DNA of 64,000 bases from Gammaproteobacteria bacterium (GTDB lineage: Bacteria > Pseudomonadota > Gammaproteobacteria > Steroidobacterales > Steroidobacteraceae): positions 26,845-90,844 of the forward strand of contig JAJPKM010000003.1 of the NCBI GenBank assembly GCA_021323735.1, read 5' to 3'. The position numbers and the translations under genes were made by a program. This document shows positions 1-10,791 of this stretch, piece after piece (the stretch's first letter is position 1; every line of letters begins with the position of its first letter). The notes below the pieces were generated by a model that worked only from the letters and a program-made list of their open reading frames with translations, was not told where the DNA came from and ran no database searches.

Positions 1-149
<149 letters not shown>

Positions 150-265
150 CTATCCACGAACGACGAAAGAGCTCGAAGAACGGGACGGGCTTGAATATAC
201 CAATCGTTCATCGAATAGTTAATGCTAGGAGCCTGTCCGAATTTCGCGACATGCTCGGCATGCTT

Positions 266-685
266 CTAACGCTTCTTGCGCAAACGCTCGATCGCGCGTA
301 ATTGTGCCACGGCACGCATCAGCTCAGCCTGCGCCTCGGCGATCTCCACTTTGTCGCTGCGGTTGCGAACGGCATCTTCCGCGCGCTGCTTGGCTGCGAG
401 CGCAGCCGCCTCGTCCAAGTCCTTCGCTCGCGCGGCGGTGTCGGCCAGCACGGTGACCAGGTGCGGTTGAATTTCCAAGGCTCCGCCGCCGACGTAGAAC
501 GATTGCTCCTCGTGTCCCTCGCTCTGCACGCGCACTTCGCCCGCGGACAGCGTGGTCAGCAAGGGTGCGTGCCGCGGGTAGATGCCAAGCTCACCCTGGG
601 ATCCCGGCACGAACAGCATCGTCGCCTCGCCAGAGAAAATCTGGCCCTCGGCGCTGACGATGTCGACGTGAATGGTGTTGGCCAT
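266..685 (-). CDS. atpC: F0F1 ATP synthase epsilon subunit
   Basis: 139 residues, the normal length for the family. An N-terminal beta-sandwich (about residues 3-85, starting ANTIHVDIVSAEG and with GELGIYPRHAPLL) is followed by a C-terminal helical hairpin rich in Ala, Glu and Arg. The subunit is part of the central stalk of F1 and inhibits ATP hydrolysis through its C-terminal helices. It is the last gene of the operon, 9 bases after atpD. Confidence 0.97.
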   Translation of the reverse strand: MANTIHVDIVSAEGQIFSGEATMLFVPGSQGELGIYPRHAPLLTTLSAGEVRVQSEGHEEQSFYVGGGALEIQPHLVTVLADTAARAKDLDEAAALAAKQRAEDAVRNRSDKVEIAEAQAELMRAVAQLRAIERLRKKR

Positions 686-694
686 GATGTCTCG

Positions 695-2122
<1,428 letters not shown>

Positions 2123-2125
2123 TCA

Positions 2126-2212
2126 TGGCCTTCGGCCAACTATTCATGGCCTTTCGGCCAACTACTCACGGGGTTGCTTCGCAACCCCGTACATTAGCGG
2201 CGCTGCGCGCCG
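2126..2212 (-). promoter_or_regulatory. array of four hairpins in the atpG-atpD leader
   Basis: Four perfect inverted repeats lie in 87 bases between atpG and atpD. In plus coordinates they are TGGCC-TTC-GGCCA (2126-2138), TGGCC-TTTC-GGCCA (2147-2160), a 10-bp stem ACGGGGTTGC-TTC-GCAACCCCGT (2168-2190), and CGGCGC-TGC-GCGCCG (2198-2212). The first two sit in a direct repeat of about 20 bases. In the minus-strand transcript the loops are GAA or GAAA, except GCA in the fourth. The last hairpin ends about 4 bases before the atpD ribosome site. There is no T-run, so this is not a simple terminator. Processing, stability or translation control of atpD is inferred. Confidence 0.7.
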
Positions 2213-2236
2213 ATGAAACCTAACCCTAATCCGCAA

Positions 2237-3100
2237 CTAAACTGCCGCAGCCCCGCCCACGATCTCAGACAGCTCTTTCGTGATCGCGGCCTGGCGGGCC
2301 TTGTTGTAAATGAGTTGCAGCTCATCGATGAGCTCGCCGGCGTTATCCGTTGCCGCCTTCATGGCCACCATGCGCGCGGCCATTTCGCAGGCGACGTTTT
2401 CGACCGCGCCCTGGAAAATCTGCGCCTCGATATAGCGCATCAAAATGCCATCGAGAATCGCAGCGGAGTCGGGTTCGTAGATATAGTCCCAACGTTCCTG
2501 CAGCTCTTCCTTGTCGATGGTTTGAATCGGCAGCAGCTGCGACACGATGCCCTTTTGGGTCATGGTATTCACAAACGTGTTGTGAGCCAGCAGCAGCTGA
2601 TCGACTTTTGTCTCACGATAGAAGTCCAGCATCACCTTGGTGGTGCCGATCAAGTCTTTGATGTGCGGCTGGTCGCCCAGGTGCGTGACCGATGCGGCAA
2701 TCTCGACGCCCGACAGGCGGCGAAAGAACTGCAGGGCTTTCGAGCCGATCACGCACAGGTACACCTTGTTGCCCCGCGACTGCGCCTCGCGGATCGCGGC
2801 CAAGGTAGCCTTGAACAAATTCAAATTGAGCGAACCGCACAGACCGCGATCCGTACTGATCACCACGATGCCGACGGAGGTGACCGGACGTTCCAGGGTG
2901 AACGGGTGCTTGTAATCCAGGTTCACCTGGCGCAGGTGGCCGATGATCTTGCGCACTTTCTCGGCGTAGGGACGCGCGGCGCGCATGCGATCCTGCGCCT
3001 TGCGCATCTTGCTTGCCGCGACCATCTCCAGTGCCTTGGTGATCTTGCGGGTATTCTTGATACTCGCGATCTTGCCCCGGATTTCTTTTGCGCCTGCCAT
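2237..3100 (-). CDS. atpG: F0F1 ATP synthase gamma subunit
   Basis: 287 residues, normal length. The protein forms the rotating central shaft of F1. The N-terminal helix ([19 protein letters not shown]) and the C-terminal helix ([20 protein letters not shown], then [18 protein letters not shown]) are the family's signature ends and pair as the coiled coil inside the alpha/beta ring. The ATG at 3100 is 29 bases after atpA. Confidence 0.98.
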   Translation of the reverse strand: MAGAKEIRGKIASIKNTRKITKALEMVAASKMRKAQDRMRAARPYAEKVRKIIGHLRQVNLDYKHPFTLERPVTSVGIVVISTDRGLCGSLNLNLFKATLAAIREAQSRGNKVYLCVIGSKALQFFRRLSGVEIAASVTHLGDQPHIKDLIGTTKVMLDFYRETKVDQLLLAHNTFVNTMTQKGIVSQLLPIQTIDKEELQERWDYIYEPDSAAILDGILMRYIEAQIFQGAVENVACEMAARMVAMKAATDNAGELIDELQLIYNKARQAAITKELSEIVGGAAAV

Positions 3101-3129
3101 TTAGGTCCTGTCCTCTTGGGCTAAAGCCT

Positions 3130-4665
3130 TCAAACCGTCGCGAAGAACTCGTCGCAGCACTTCTTCAGCGATGCTTCTACGTCCTTGGTCAGGTCCGGCT
3201 TGCCGTTGATGGTCTTGAGCAGATCGCCGTAACTCGAACGCGCGAAGGACTGCAGGCCCGCTTCCGTCTCCACCACTTTGAGGCGGGCGACCTTGTCGAA
3301 GTAACCGTTGTTGGCCGCATACAGGGACAGTGACATCTCGGCCACCGACATGGGCGCGTACTGCTTCTGCTTCATGAGCTCGGTAACGCGTTGGCCGCGC
3401 TCGAGCTGCTTGCGGGTGGCCTCGTCCAAATCGGATGCGAATTGCGAGAAGGCGGCGAGTTCACGGAACTGCGCCAGCGCCAAGCGCACACCGCCGCCGA
3501 GCTTCTTGATGATATTGGTCTGGGCGGCACCGCCGACGCGCGACACCGAGATGCCGGCGTTGATCGCGGGCCGCATGCCGGCGTTGAACAGGTCCGTTTC
3601 CAGGAAGATCTGGCCGTCGGTGATCGAGATCACGTTGGTCGGCACGAAGGCGGTGACGTCGCCGGCCTGGGTTTCGATGATGGGCAGGCCCGTCAGCGAT
3701 CCGGTCTTACCCTTCACGCGGCCCTGGGTGATTTTCTCGACATATTCCTCGTTCACGCGAGCGGAGCGCTCGAGCAGGCGCGAGTGCAGATAGAACACGT
3801 CGCCGGGATACGCTTCGCGGCCGGGCGGACGGCGCAGAAGCAGGGAGATTTGACGATACGCGACGGCTTGCTTGGACAAATCGTCGTACACGATCAGCGC
3901 ATCCTCGCCGTTGTCCATGAAGTATTCACCCATGGCGCAACCGCCATACGGTGCCAGATACTGCATGGCGGCCGGCGTGGAGGCGGAAGCCGCGACGATG
4001 ATGGTGTGGCCCATGGCACCGTGCTCTTCGAGCTTGCGTACCACGTTGGCAATGGAGCTTTGCTTCTGGCCGATGGCGACATAGACGCACTTAACGCCCG
4101 TGCCCTTCTGATTGATGATGGTGTCGATGGCCACCGCGGTCTTGCCGGTCTGGCGGTCACCGATGATGAGCTCGCGTTGGCCGCGGCCGATCGGCACCAT
4201 GGCATCGATGGCCTTGAGTCCGGTCTGCACCGGCTGCGACACGCTCTTGCGGAAAATGACGCCGGGCGCCACGCGCTCCAGCGGCGATTTGAGTTTCGCG
4301 TTCACCGGGCCCTTGCCGTCGATGGGCGTGCCCAAGGCGTCGACCACCCGGCCCAGAAGTTCGGGGCCCACGGGGACTTCGAGAATGCGGCCGGTAGTCT
4401 TGACCTCGGCGCCCTCGGAGATGCTCTTGTAATCGCCCAGCACCACCGCGCCCACCGAATCCTGCTCGAGATTCAGCGCAAGTCCGAAGATGTTGCCGGA
4501 GAACTCCAACATTTCGCCGTACCTTGCATCGGCGAGACCGTGGATGCGCACGATGCCGTCGGTGACGCTCACGACCGTGCCGACATTGCGCGCCTCGGTG
4601 GCGGACTTGAACTTGTCGATGCGCGCCTTGATGAGGTCGCTGATTTCCGATGCCTTGATGGACAT
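3130..4665 (-). CDS. atpA: F0F1 ATP synthase alpha subunit
   Basis: 511 residues. It is the non-catalytic nucleotide-binding F1 subunit. It carries the Walker A loop GDRQTGKTA near residue 170 and the signature [13 protein letters not shown] near residue 370. I chose the ATG at 4665 ([12 protein letters not shown]) because GAGGA lies 7 bases upstream and this N-terminus is the conserved one. An in-frame TTG at 4683 would add six residues without a ribosome site. Confidence 0.97.
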   Translation of the reverse strand: MSIKASEISDLIKARIDKFKSATEARNVGTVVSVTDGIVRIHGLADARYGEMLEFSGNIFGLALNLEQDSVGAVVLGDYKSISEGAEVKTTGRILEVPVGPELLGRVVDALGTPIDGKGPVNAKLKSPLERVAPGVIFRKSVSQPVQTGLKAIDAMVPIGRGQRELIIGDRQTGKTAVAIDTIINQKGTGVKCVYVAIGQKQSSIANVVRKLEEHGAMGHTIIVAASASTPAAMQYLAPYGGCAMGEYFMDNGEDALIVYDDLSKQAVAYRQISLLLRRPPGREAYPGDVFYLHSRLLERSARVNEEYVEKITQGRVKGKTGSLTGLPIIETQAGDVTAFVPTNVISITDGQIFLETDLFNAGMRPAINAGISVSRVGGAAQTNIIKKLGGGVRLALAQFRELAAFSQFASDLDEATRKQLERGQRVTELMKQKQYAPMSVAEMSLSLYAANNGYFDKVARLKVVETEAGLQSFARSSYGDLLKTINGKPDLTKDVEASLKKCCDEFFATV

Positions 4666-4692
4666 ACCTAAATCCTCTAACAATACTTGTCG

Positions 4693-5229
4693 TTAAGCCG
4701 TCAGCTCGAACGCGATGCGTTTGAGCCGACTGAGCAGGGAACCATCGATAACCGTATCGCCGGCGCGCAGTACGGCGCCGCCGATCAATGCCGTATCCGT
4801 CTCGCAATGCAACCGCACGCTGCGCTTGAGCTTGCGCTCCAGAGCCTTGGACAGCGCCTGCTGCTGGGCCGCATCGATCGGCGCGGCCGAGGTCACGGTC
4901 ACATCGACGACGCTTTCCTCTTCGTCCTTGAACGCATCGAACAGCGTCGCGATCTCGGGCAGAAAGCCAAGCCGGCGATTCTCCGCAAGCGTGCGGAAGA
5001 AATTCTGGCCATGCTCGTCGAGCGCCGGACCGGTGACGCCCATCACGAACTGCGCCAAGTCCTCGCCCTTCACGCTCGGGCTGCCGAGCAGATCGTGCAC
5101 ACGCGGATCGCGCACCGCAGTCGCGGCAGCGCGCAGCGTCTCGGACCATTGGGCCAAACGCTTGTCGTCTTTGGCCTCCTGGAACGCCGCTTTGGCATAG
5201 GGCCGTGCGATGGTGGTCTTTTCAGCCAT
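4693..5229 (-). CDS. atpH: F0F1 ATP synthase delta subunit
   Basis: 178 residues, normal length. Delta (OSCP) caps F1 and joins it to the b-subunit stator. The N-terminus (TIARPYAKAAFQEAKD) and the C-terminal block (DTALIGGAVLRAGDTVIDGS) are the conserved ends of the family. It lies 9 bases after atpF. Confidence 0.97.
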   Translation of the reverse strand: MAEKTTIARPYAKAAFQEAKDDKRLAQWSETLRAAATAVRDPRVHDLLGSPSVKGEDLAQFVMGVTGPALDEHGQNFFRTLAENRRLGFLPEIATLFDAFKDEEESVVDVTVTSAAPIDAAQQQALSKALERKLKRSVRLHCETDTALIGGAVLRAGDTVIDGSLLSRLKRIAFELTA

Positions 5230-5238
5230 GCCGTCGTC

Positions 5239-5709
5239 CTAGATCTGCGCAGCGAGTTTGTTGATGAGATCGCTGTGCGCTTTGGGGTCGATCTCACGCT
5301 CCAGGATCTTCGAGGCCGCGCTGACGGCGATTTGAGCGACATCACGGCGCAGCGCCTCGCGGGCGTGGGCTGCCTCCAGATTGATCTGCTCCTTGGCGGA
5401 TGCCAGTAACCGGGCACCCTCCGCCGTGGCCGTGCCTTTGGCCTCTTCGACCATGTCGTTGGCGCGATGCTGCGCTTGGTCGATGATCTGCCCCGCGCGC
5501 TCGCGTGCCTCGCGCAGGATGGCGTCGGCGCGTTCATTGGCCGAGGCCAATTCCGCCTTGCCCTTTTCGGCGGCGGCAAGTCCCGCTGCGATCTTCTGCG
5601 ATCGTTCGTCCATCGGCCCCAGAATCATCGGCCACACGAATTTCATCGTGAACCAGATGAGGACGATGAAGACGAGCATCTGCACGATGAGCGTGAGATT
5701 GATATTCAC
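5239..5709 (-). CDS. atpF: F0F1 ATP synthase b subunit
   Basis: 156 residues. There is one N-terminal membrane helix ([19 protein letters not shown]) followed by a long charged, Ala-rich coiled-coil region that dimerises as the peripheral stalk. Length and design match the single-b proteobacterial type with no b-prime duplicate. It lies between atpE and atpH. Confidence 0.97.
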   Translation of the reverse strand: MNINLTLIVQMLVFIVLIWFTMKFVWPMILGPMDERSQKIAAGLAAAEKGKAELASANERADAILREARERAGQIIDQAQHRANDMVEEAKGTATAEGARLLASAKEQINLEAAHAREALRRDVAQIAVSAASKILEREIDPKAHSDLINKLAAQI

Positions 5710-5743
5710 TATCGTCTCCTGACCAGCACTGCCGGCAGCACTG

Positions 5744-6010
<267 letters not shown>

Positions 6011-6064
6011 TCAATTCTCCTAAAACGAAACAGATCCGAAATTAGTCAATGCCCGAACTTGAAA

Positions 6065-6949
<885 letters not shown>

Positions 6950-7399
6950 TCAAGCATTTTTCGAGCGTCCGCGCGGCACATTGGTCCCGCCCAACGGCGG
7001 CAGCACATTCGCCAGCGCCACCCAGAACACGAAGAAGGTTGCTACGTACGTGCCGAGCATCGCGAGCGGCACGACCTTCATCGTTTTCAGCACCACCACA
7101 AACAGCACCATCACGACCGCGATCTTGGCGCTTTCGCCTATCAAGAACGCGCGCATCGCCCGCTGCCCATCTGCAGCCGACTTGCCGCCAAAACCGAGCA
7201 ATGCCATGACAAGACTCGCAGCGGTGCTGATCCCGCCACCCATTGCCGCGGACAATGCCGCGTGCGGGCCTGCAATCAGCCAGCTCACGAGCGCGCAGAC
7301 TATGGTCACGGCCGCCTGGCCCAGGACGACGCTGAGAGCCAGTCGCCGCGCGAGGCCTAAGTCGATCGCGATCACGTTAAATCCCGTGGAGCGTTTCAA
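6950..7399 (-). CDS. atpI: ATP synthase protein I
   Basis: About 149 residues with four hydrophobic segments. It is the usual first gene of the proteobacterial atp operon and is thought to help assemble the c ring. The start is uncertain: the listed start is a TTG at 7399 without a clear ribosome site, and an in-frame GTG at 7375 is the main alternative. No upstream ATG exists. The promoter described next lies 37 bases upstream. Confidence 0.85.
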   Translation of the reverse strand: MKRSTGFNVIAIDLGLARRLALSVVLGQAAVTIVCALVSWLIAGPHAALSAAMGGGISTAASLVMALLGFGGKSAADGQRAMRAFLIGESAKIAVVMVLFVVVLKTMKVVPLAMLGTYVATFFVFWVALANVLPPLGGTNVPRGRSKNA

Positions 7400-7435
7400 A
7401 GTAGAACGCTTGTACGTGCCAAAAATGGCCGCGGC

Positions 7436-7464
7436 ATTATAGAGACCGCGAACTGGGTTCTCAA
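7436..7464 (-). promoter_or_regulatory. sigma-70 promoter of the atp operon
   Basis: On the minus strand TTGAGA (plus 7459-7464) is followed by a 17-base spacer and a perfect TATAAT (plus 7436-7441). Transcription would start near 7428, about 30 bases before atpI. One mismatch in the -35 box and consensus spacing make this a strong housekeeping promoter for all nine atp genes. Confidence 0.8.
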
Positions 7465-7490
7465 GGCGTTTCAGTACGTATTTTGTCGCA

Positions 7491-8402
7491 TCACTGAATG
7501 TGCGCCAGGATGCCTTCCAGCTCGTCCAAACTGTTGTAGCTGACGATCAACTTGCCCTTGCCGGATGCCGCATGTTGGAAGGCGACTTTCGCGCCGAGCT
7601 TGTCCGCGAGTTCGGTTTCCAGCCGGTGAATATCGGGATCCGCGGGCGGGGGGCTACCGCCGGCTGAGTCCTCGGTCTTCGGGGTAATGATGCGCCGCAC
7701 CAGAGCTTCGGTGTCGCGCACCGACAAGCCCTTCTTGGCGACCAGGGTGGCGACCTCGATCTGCTGCCGACGTGTCGCCAGTCCCAATAGGGCGCGTGCG
7801 TGCCCCATTTCGATCCGGCGGGTTTCCAGCATGTCCTTGACCTCGTCGGTCAATTCCATCAACCGCACCAAATTGCTCACCGCCGCCCGCGAGCGCCCGA
7901 CCGCTTCGGCGGCGGCTTGATGCGTCAGGCCGAATTCCTCGATCAAGCGCAACAACGCCCGCGCCTCTTCCAGCGGGTTGAGGTCCTCGCGCTGAATGTT
8001 CTCGATCAGCGCCATAGCCACGGCGTCTTCGTCCGGCACATCGCGTATGACGGCGGGAATTTCCGACAGCCCTGCCATTTGCGCGGCGCGCCAGCGTCGT
8101 TCGCCGGCGATGATTTCATAGCGCTGGGATTCGGTGGGATTAGGCCGCGGCAGCGGGCGCACCAAGATGGGCTGCACCAGACCGCGTGCCTTGATCGAAT
8201 CGGCGAGTTCTCCCAGGGTCTCGGGACGCATGTCGGCGCGCGGCTGGTACTTGCCCCGCTGCAGCAAGTCCACGGGCAGGGAAGCCAGGCGGTCGCCGGG
8301 CAGCACCGCCGGTTTATCGGCCTCAGGAGTGGCGGCGCGGCGCGCCAGCAAGGGGCTTAGCTCGGCCAGGCCTCGACCTAAAGACAGCTTTTTGCCGGAC
8401 AT
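7491..8402 (-). CDS. parB: chromosome partitioning protein ParB
   Basis: 303 residues. It is the parS-binding CTPase of the chromosome segregation system. The N-terminal KKLSLGRGLAELSPLL is the ParA-interaction tail, the ParB/Srx domain runs from about residue 38 with YEIIAGERRWRAAQMAG as CTP-binding motif, and a helix-turn-helix follows (LTHQAAAEAVGRSRAAVSNL). The C-terminal part would dimerise. The gene lies 37 bases after parA. Two candidate target sites lie about 20 kb away, at 29228 and 30087. Confidence 0.96.
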   Translation of the reverse strand: MSGKKLSLGRGLAELSPLLARRAATPEADKPAVLPGDRLASLPVDLLQRGKYQPRADMRPETLGELADSIKARGLVQPILVRPLPRPNPTESQRYEIIAGERRWRAAQMAGLSEIPAVIRDVPDEDAVAMALIENIQREDLNPLEEARALLRLIEEFGLTHQAAAEAVGRSRAAVSNLVRLMELTDEVKDMLETRRIEMGHARALLGLATRRQQIEVATLVAKKGLSVRDTEALVRRIITPKTEDSAGGSPPPADPDIHRLETELADKLGAKVAFQHAASGKGKLIVSYNSLDELEGILAHIQ

Positions 8403-8439
8403 AGCGATTTCCCGTAAACGCTTGGAGCTTTGCGGGCGA

Positions 8440-9261
8440 TTATACGGGCGCGTCCGGCAGAACGGGTGCGTCCGGCGGAACAGGCGCGCCTGGCAGCTCG
8501 TCGCGGCGAATCATTTCGCCGGCAAGGGCCAGATAGGCCAGCGCGCCGCGCGACTCCTTGTCGTGAAACAAGACAGGCCTGCCGAAACTCGGCGCCTCCG
8601 CGAGCCGGACATTGCGCGGGATCATGGTGCGAAACACCTTGTCGCCGAAGTGTTCGATGAGCTGCGCGGACACCTCATTGGCCAGGTTGTTGCGCGGGTC
8701 GAACATGGTGCGCAGCAATCCTTCGATTTCCAGGCCCGGGTTGATGCTGTCCTTGATTTGTTCGATGGTCTGCATGAGTGCGGTCAGGCCTTCCAGCGCG
8801 TAGTACTCGCACTGCATCGGCACCATCACCGAGTCCGCCGCCACCAGCGCGTTCAAGGTCAGCATGTTCAAGGACGGCGGGCAGTCGATCAGGATCACGT
8901 CGAAATCTTCGCGCACTTGGGCCAACGCATTACGCAATTTGAATTCGCGCCCCACCGGCATGGTCAGCAGGCGAACTTCCGCGGCGGTGAGATCCTGGTT
9001 GGCCGGCATCAGCATGAAGCCGCCATATTCGACCGCCACCAAGGCTTCGATGGCTCCGCAGTCGCCCAACAGCACATCGCAACTGGTGCGAGACTGCGCG
9101 TGCTTGTCGACCCCGCAACCCATGGTGGCATTACCCTGCGGATCCAAGTCGATGAGCAGGACGCGCCGCTTGGTCGCCGTCAATGAGGCAGCCAAATTCA
9201 CGGCGGTCGTGGTCTTGCCCACACCGCCTTTTTGATTGGCCAGTGCAATGACGCGTTTCAA
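8440..9261 (-). CDS. parA: chromosome partitioning ATPase ParA (Soj type)
   Basis: 273 residues. The deviant Walker A motif NQKGGVGKTT is at residues 9-18, and the Walker B stretch VILIDCPPSLNMLTLNAL is present. As a short ParA without an N-terminal helix-turn-helix it is the chromosomal type. The last residues are a proline-rich tail with a repeated PDAPV unit (GAPVPPDAPVLPDAPV), encoded by a short DNA repeat around 8440-8490, absent from typical homologues as far as I recall. It follows rsmG by 13 bases. Confidence 0.96.
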   Translation of the reverse strand: MKRVIALANQKGGVGKTTTAVNLAASLTATKRRVLLIDLDPQGNATMGCGVDKHAQSRTSCDVLLGDCGAIEALVAVEYGGFMLMPANQDLTAAEVRLLTMPVGREFKLRNALAQVREDFDVILIDCPPSLNMLTLNALVAADSVMVPMQCEYYALEGLTALMQTIEQIKDSINPGLEIEGLLRTMFDPRNNLANEVSAQLIEHFGDKVFRTMIPRNVRLAEAPSFGRPVLFHDKESRGALAYLALAGEMIRRDELPGAPVPPDAPVLPDAPV

Positions 9262-9274
9262 GTGTCGGCCTGCC

Positions 9275-9916
9275 TCATGACTTAGTCTTTGAACTTCGCT
9301 TAAGCTCCACCAGGTGCCGCTCGTCGGCGAGCCCCGGCACCTTCAGGCGATGCACGGCCAGTACGCGGAACGATCGGGGAAGCGCGGAGATTTCATCATC
9401 CGGCCGCTTCCCTTTCATCGCCAGCAATCGGCCGCCGGGAGCGCACAAATGGCCTGCGTAGGCCACGAAATCCGCCAGCGACGACAGGGCTCGGGCCACC
9501 ACTGTATCGAAAAGCTCGAACGGTCTATAGGTTTCGGCGCGAGAATTGACGACGGTCACGTTGCGGCAACTCAAGGCTTGCGCCGTCTGCTCGACGAAGC
9601 GCGCCTTCTTGCCGGTGGCCTCGATCAGCGTAAAGCGGCGTTCCGGATTGACGATGGCCAGCGCCAGGCCGGGAAAGCCCGCACCCGTGCCGACGTCGGC
9701 CGCACGAGTTCCCAGCAGGTAAGGCTGCAAGCTCAAGCTATCGAGCACATGTTTGCGAAGCATGCCGGGGCGATCGCGGATCGCGGTCAGATTGAAATGC
9801 TTGTTGGCCTGTTCCAGTTCATCCACCAGCCGCAGCAGCAACTCCACCTGCGCGCCGAGTTCGATACCGAGTTCTTTCGCGCCCGTGATGAGCAGGTCGC
9901 GTTCCGCGTCTCGCAT
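9275..9916 (-). CDS. rsmG: 16S rRNA (guanine-527-N7)-methyltransferase RsmG
   Basis: 213 residues, normal length. SAM-dependent Rossmann methyltransferase that modifies 16S rRNA. The motif DVGTGAGFPGLALAIVNP is the SAM site, and the N-terminal helix holds HFNLTAIRDRPGMLRKHVLD, a GidB signature. The start is 2 bases after the lipoprotein stop, so translation is probably coupled. Here rsmG is separated from mnmG by about 4 kb of other genes. Confidence 0.95.
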   Translation of the reverse strand: MRDAERDLLITGAKELGIELGAQVELLLRLVDELEQANKHFNLTAIRDRPGMLRKHVLDSLSLQPYLLGTRAADVGTGAGFPGLALAIVNPERRFTLIEATGKKARFVEQTAQALSCRNVTVVNSRAETYRPFELFDTVVARALSSLADFVAYAGHLCAPGGRLLAMKGKRPDDEISALPRSFRVLAVHRLKVPGLADERHLVELKRSSKTKS

Positions 9917-9918
9917 GC

Positions 9919-10581
9919 CTAGCCTGAACCGTGGCCCGGCGTGTGGTCCGGCGCCTGGTTTGGCGCCTGGTTTGGCGCCTGATCCGGCTTAGGATCGGAG
10001 GCGTCGAGTTGAATGGTGATCTGCGAATCGGATTCATCCGCCGTGTTTTCGAGGCGGGCGACGAAGACCGTGCCGCCGTCGGCACCCTCGCAGTCTTGGC
10101 TCTCCGGCACGCGCGCATTTTTCGTCCACAGAGCGCAGGCATCGGCAAAAATCTGCCCCGCCTCCTTTTCCGGCAGCCGCACCGTGGCCTCAATGCGCGC
10201 CAAGCGGTCGTGCTTGAAACAGAGCATGTACAAAGACGGCGAACGGGCGATGAAGCGGGGGGCAGCTCCGTTGACGGCGTAACATTCCGCCTCATCGGCG
10301 GAGGTCGCAGCGTGCTCCTCACGAAATACCAGCACCTCGTGCAGGCTCAAGGGGATGTCTTTGAGGAAGCTGCCAAAGGGCGCGGTCAGGAGGCCGTGCC
10401 AATCGTAGGAGGCGTCGAGCGCCGGCGCAGGCGCCGCGGGCGGTATAGGGCTCCCAGGCTTGGGCGTAGGCGTGGCGCAGGCCGCCACCATCAAGGCCGC
10501 GGCCGCGGGCATGACCCAGCGCTTCGATTGCCGTTTAGATTCCCATTTCGGTTGTCGCATTGGTTGTCGGGCAGTATTCAT
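9919..10581 (-). CDS. putative lipoprotein, unknown function
   Basis: 220 residues. A basic N-terminus, a hydrophobic stretch and a lipobox (LMVAAC) near residue 35 predict a lipoprotein, followed by a Pro-rich linker. A globular region (about 55-190) has several Cys residues (AECYAV, YMLCFK, ADACAL, SQDCEG). The C-terminus is QAPN-type repeats encoded by a 12-base DNA repeat. I recognise no family. Its start overlaps the stop of the small gene upstream as ATGA, and rsmG follows within 2 bases, so it sits in a tight operon with rsmG-parA-parB. Confidence 0.75.
   Translation of the reverse strand: MNTARQPMRQPKWESKRQSKRWVMPAAAALMVAACATPTPKPGSPIPPAAPAPALDASYDWHGLLTAPFGSFLKDIPLSLHEVLVFREEHAATSADEAECYAVNGAAPRFIARSPSLYMLCFKHDRLARIEATVRLPEKEAGQIFADACALWTKNARVPESQDCEGADGGTVFVARLENTADESDSQITIQLDASDPKPDQAPNQAPNQAPDHTPGHGSG
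9951..9986. repeat. three 12-bp tandem repeats
   Basis: The unit GCGCCTGGTTTG occurs at 9951-9962 and 9963-9974 and, diverged, at 9975-9986 (GCGCCTGATCCG). It encodes the QAPN/QAPD repeats at the lipoprotein C-terminus. Copy number could vary by slippage without shifting the frame. Confidence 0.85.
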
Positions 10582-10763
10582 TCAGCCCCCGCCAAACGAT
10601 TGGCGAGCACCTCGAGTTCAGCCGCGGCATCGGCATCCTTGGGCCTATCGCGCTCGAGCACGCGATGCAGATAGGCAGGCGGGTCAGCGCTCGCGATGTC
10701 GTCCAGTAGATCGCCGACGTCGTAAGATTCGATCAAATGCTCGAAGGCCGCCATCGGCTGCAT
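10578..10763 (-). CDS. small acidic protein, unknown function
   Basis: 61 residues from the ATG at 10763 (MQPMAAFEHLIESYDVGDLL). It is acidic and looks helical, with no signal peptide or membrane segment and no family I recognise. A longer frame opens at 10793 but that ATG would overlap the start of the divergent S9 peptidase. The stop overlaps the lipoprotein start (ATGA), which argues that it is translated and first in the operon leading to rsmG-parAB. Confidence 0.6.
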   Translation of the reverse strand: MQPMAAFEHLIESYDVGDLLDDIASADPPAYLHRVLERDRPKDADAAAELEVLANRLAGAE

Positions 10764-10791
10764 TATCCTCGCGCTGTGAGAAACTAGGAAC

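Noticed and set aside
3391..4671. A 426-codon plus-strand frame opposite atpA
   Set aside because: Antisense to a universally conserved gene; low-complexity His/Gly/Asp composition.
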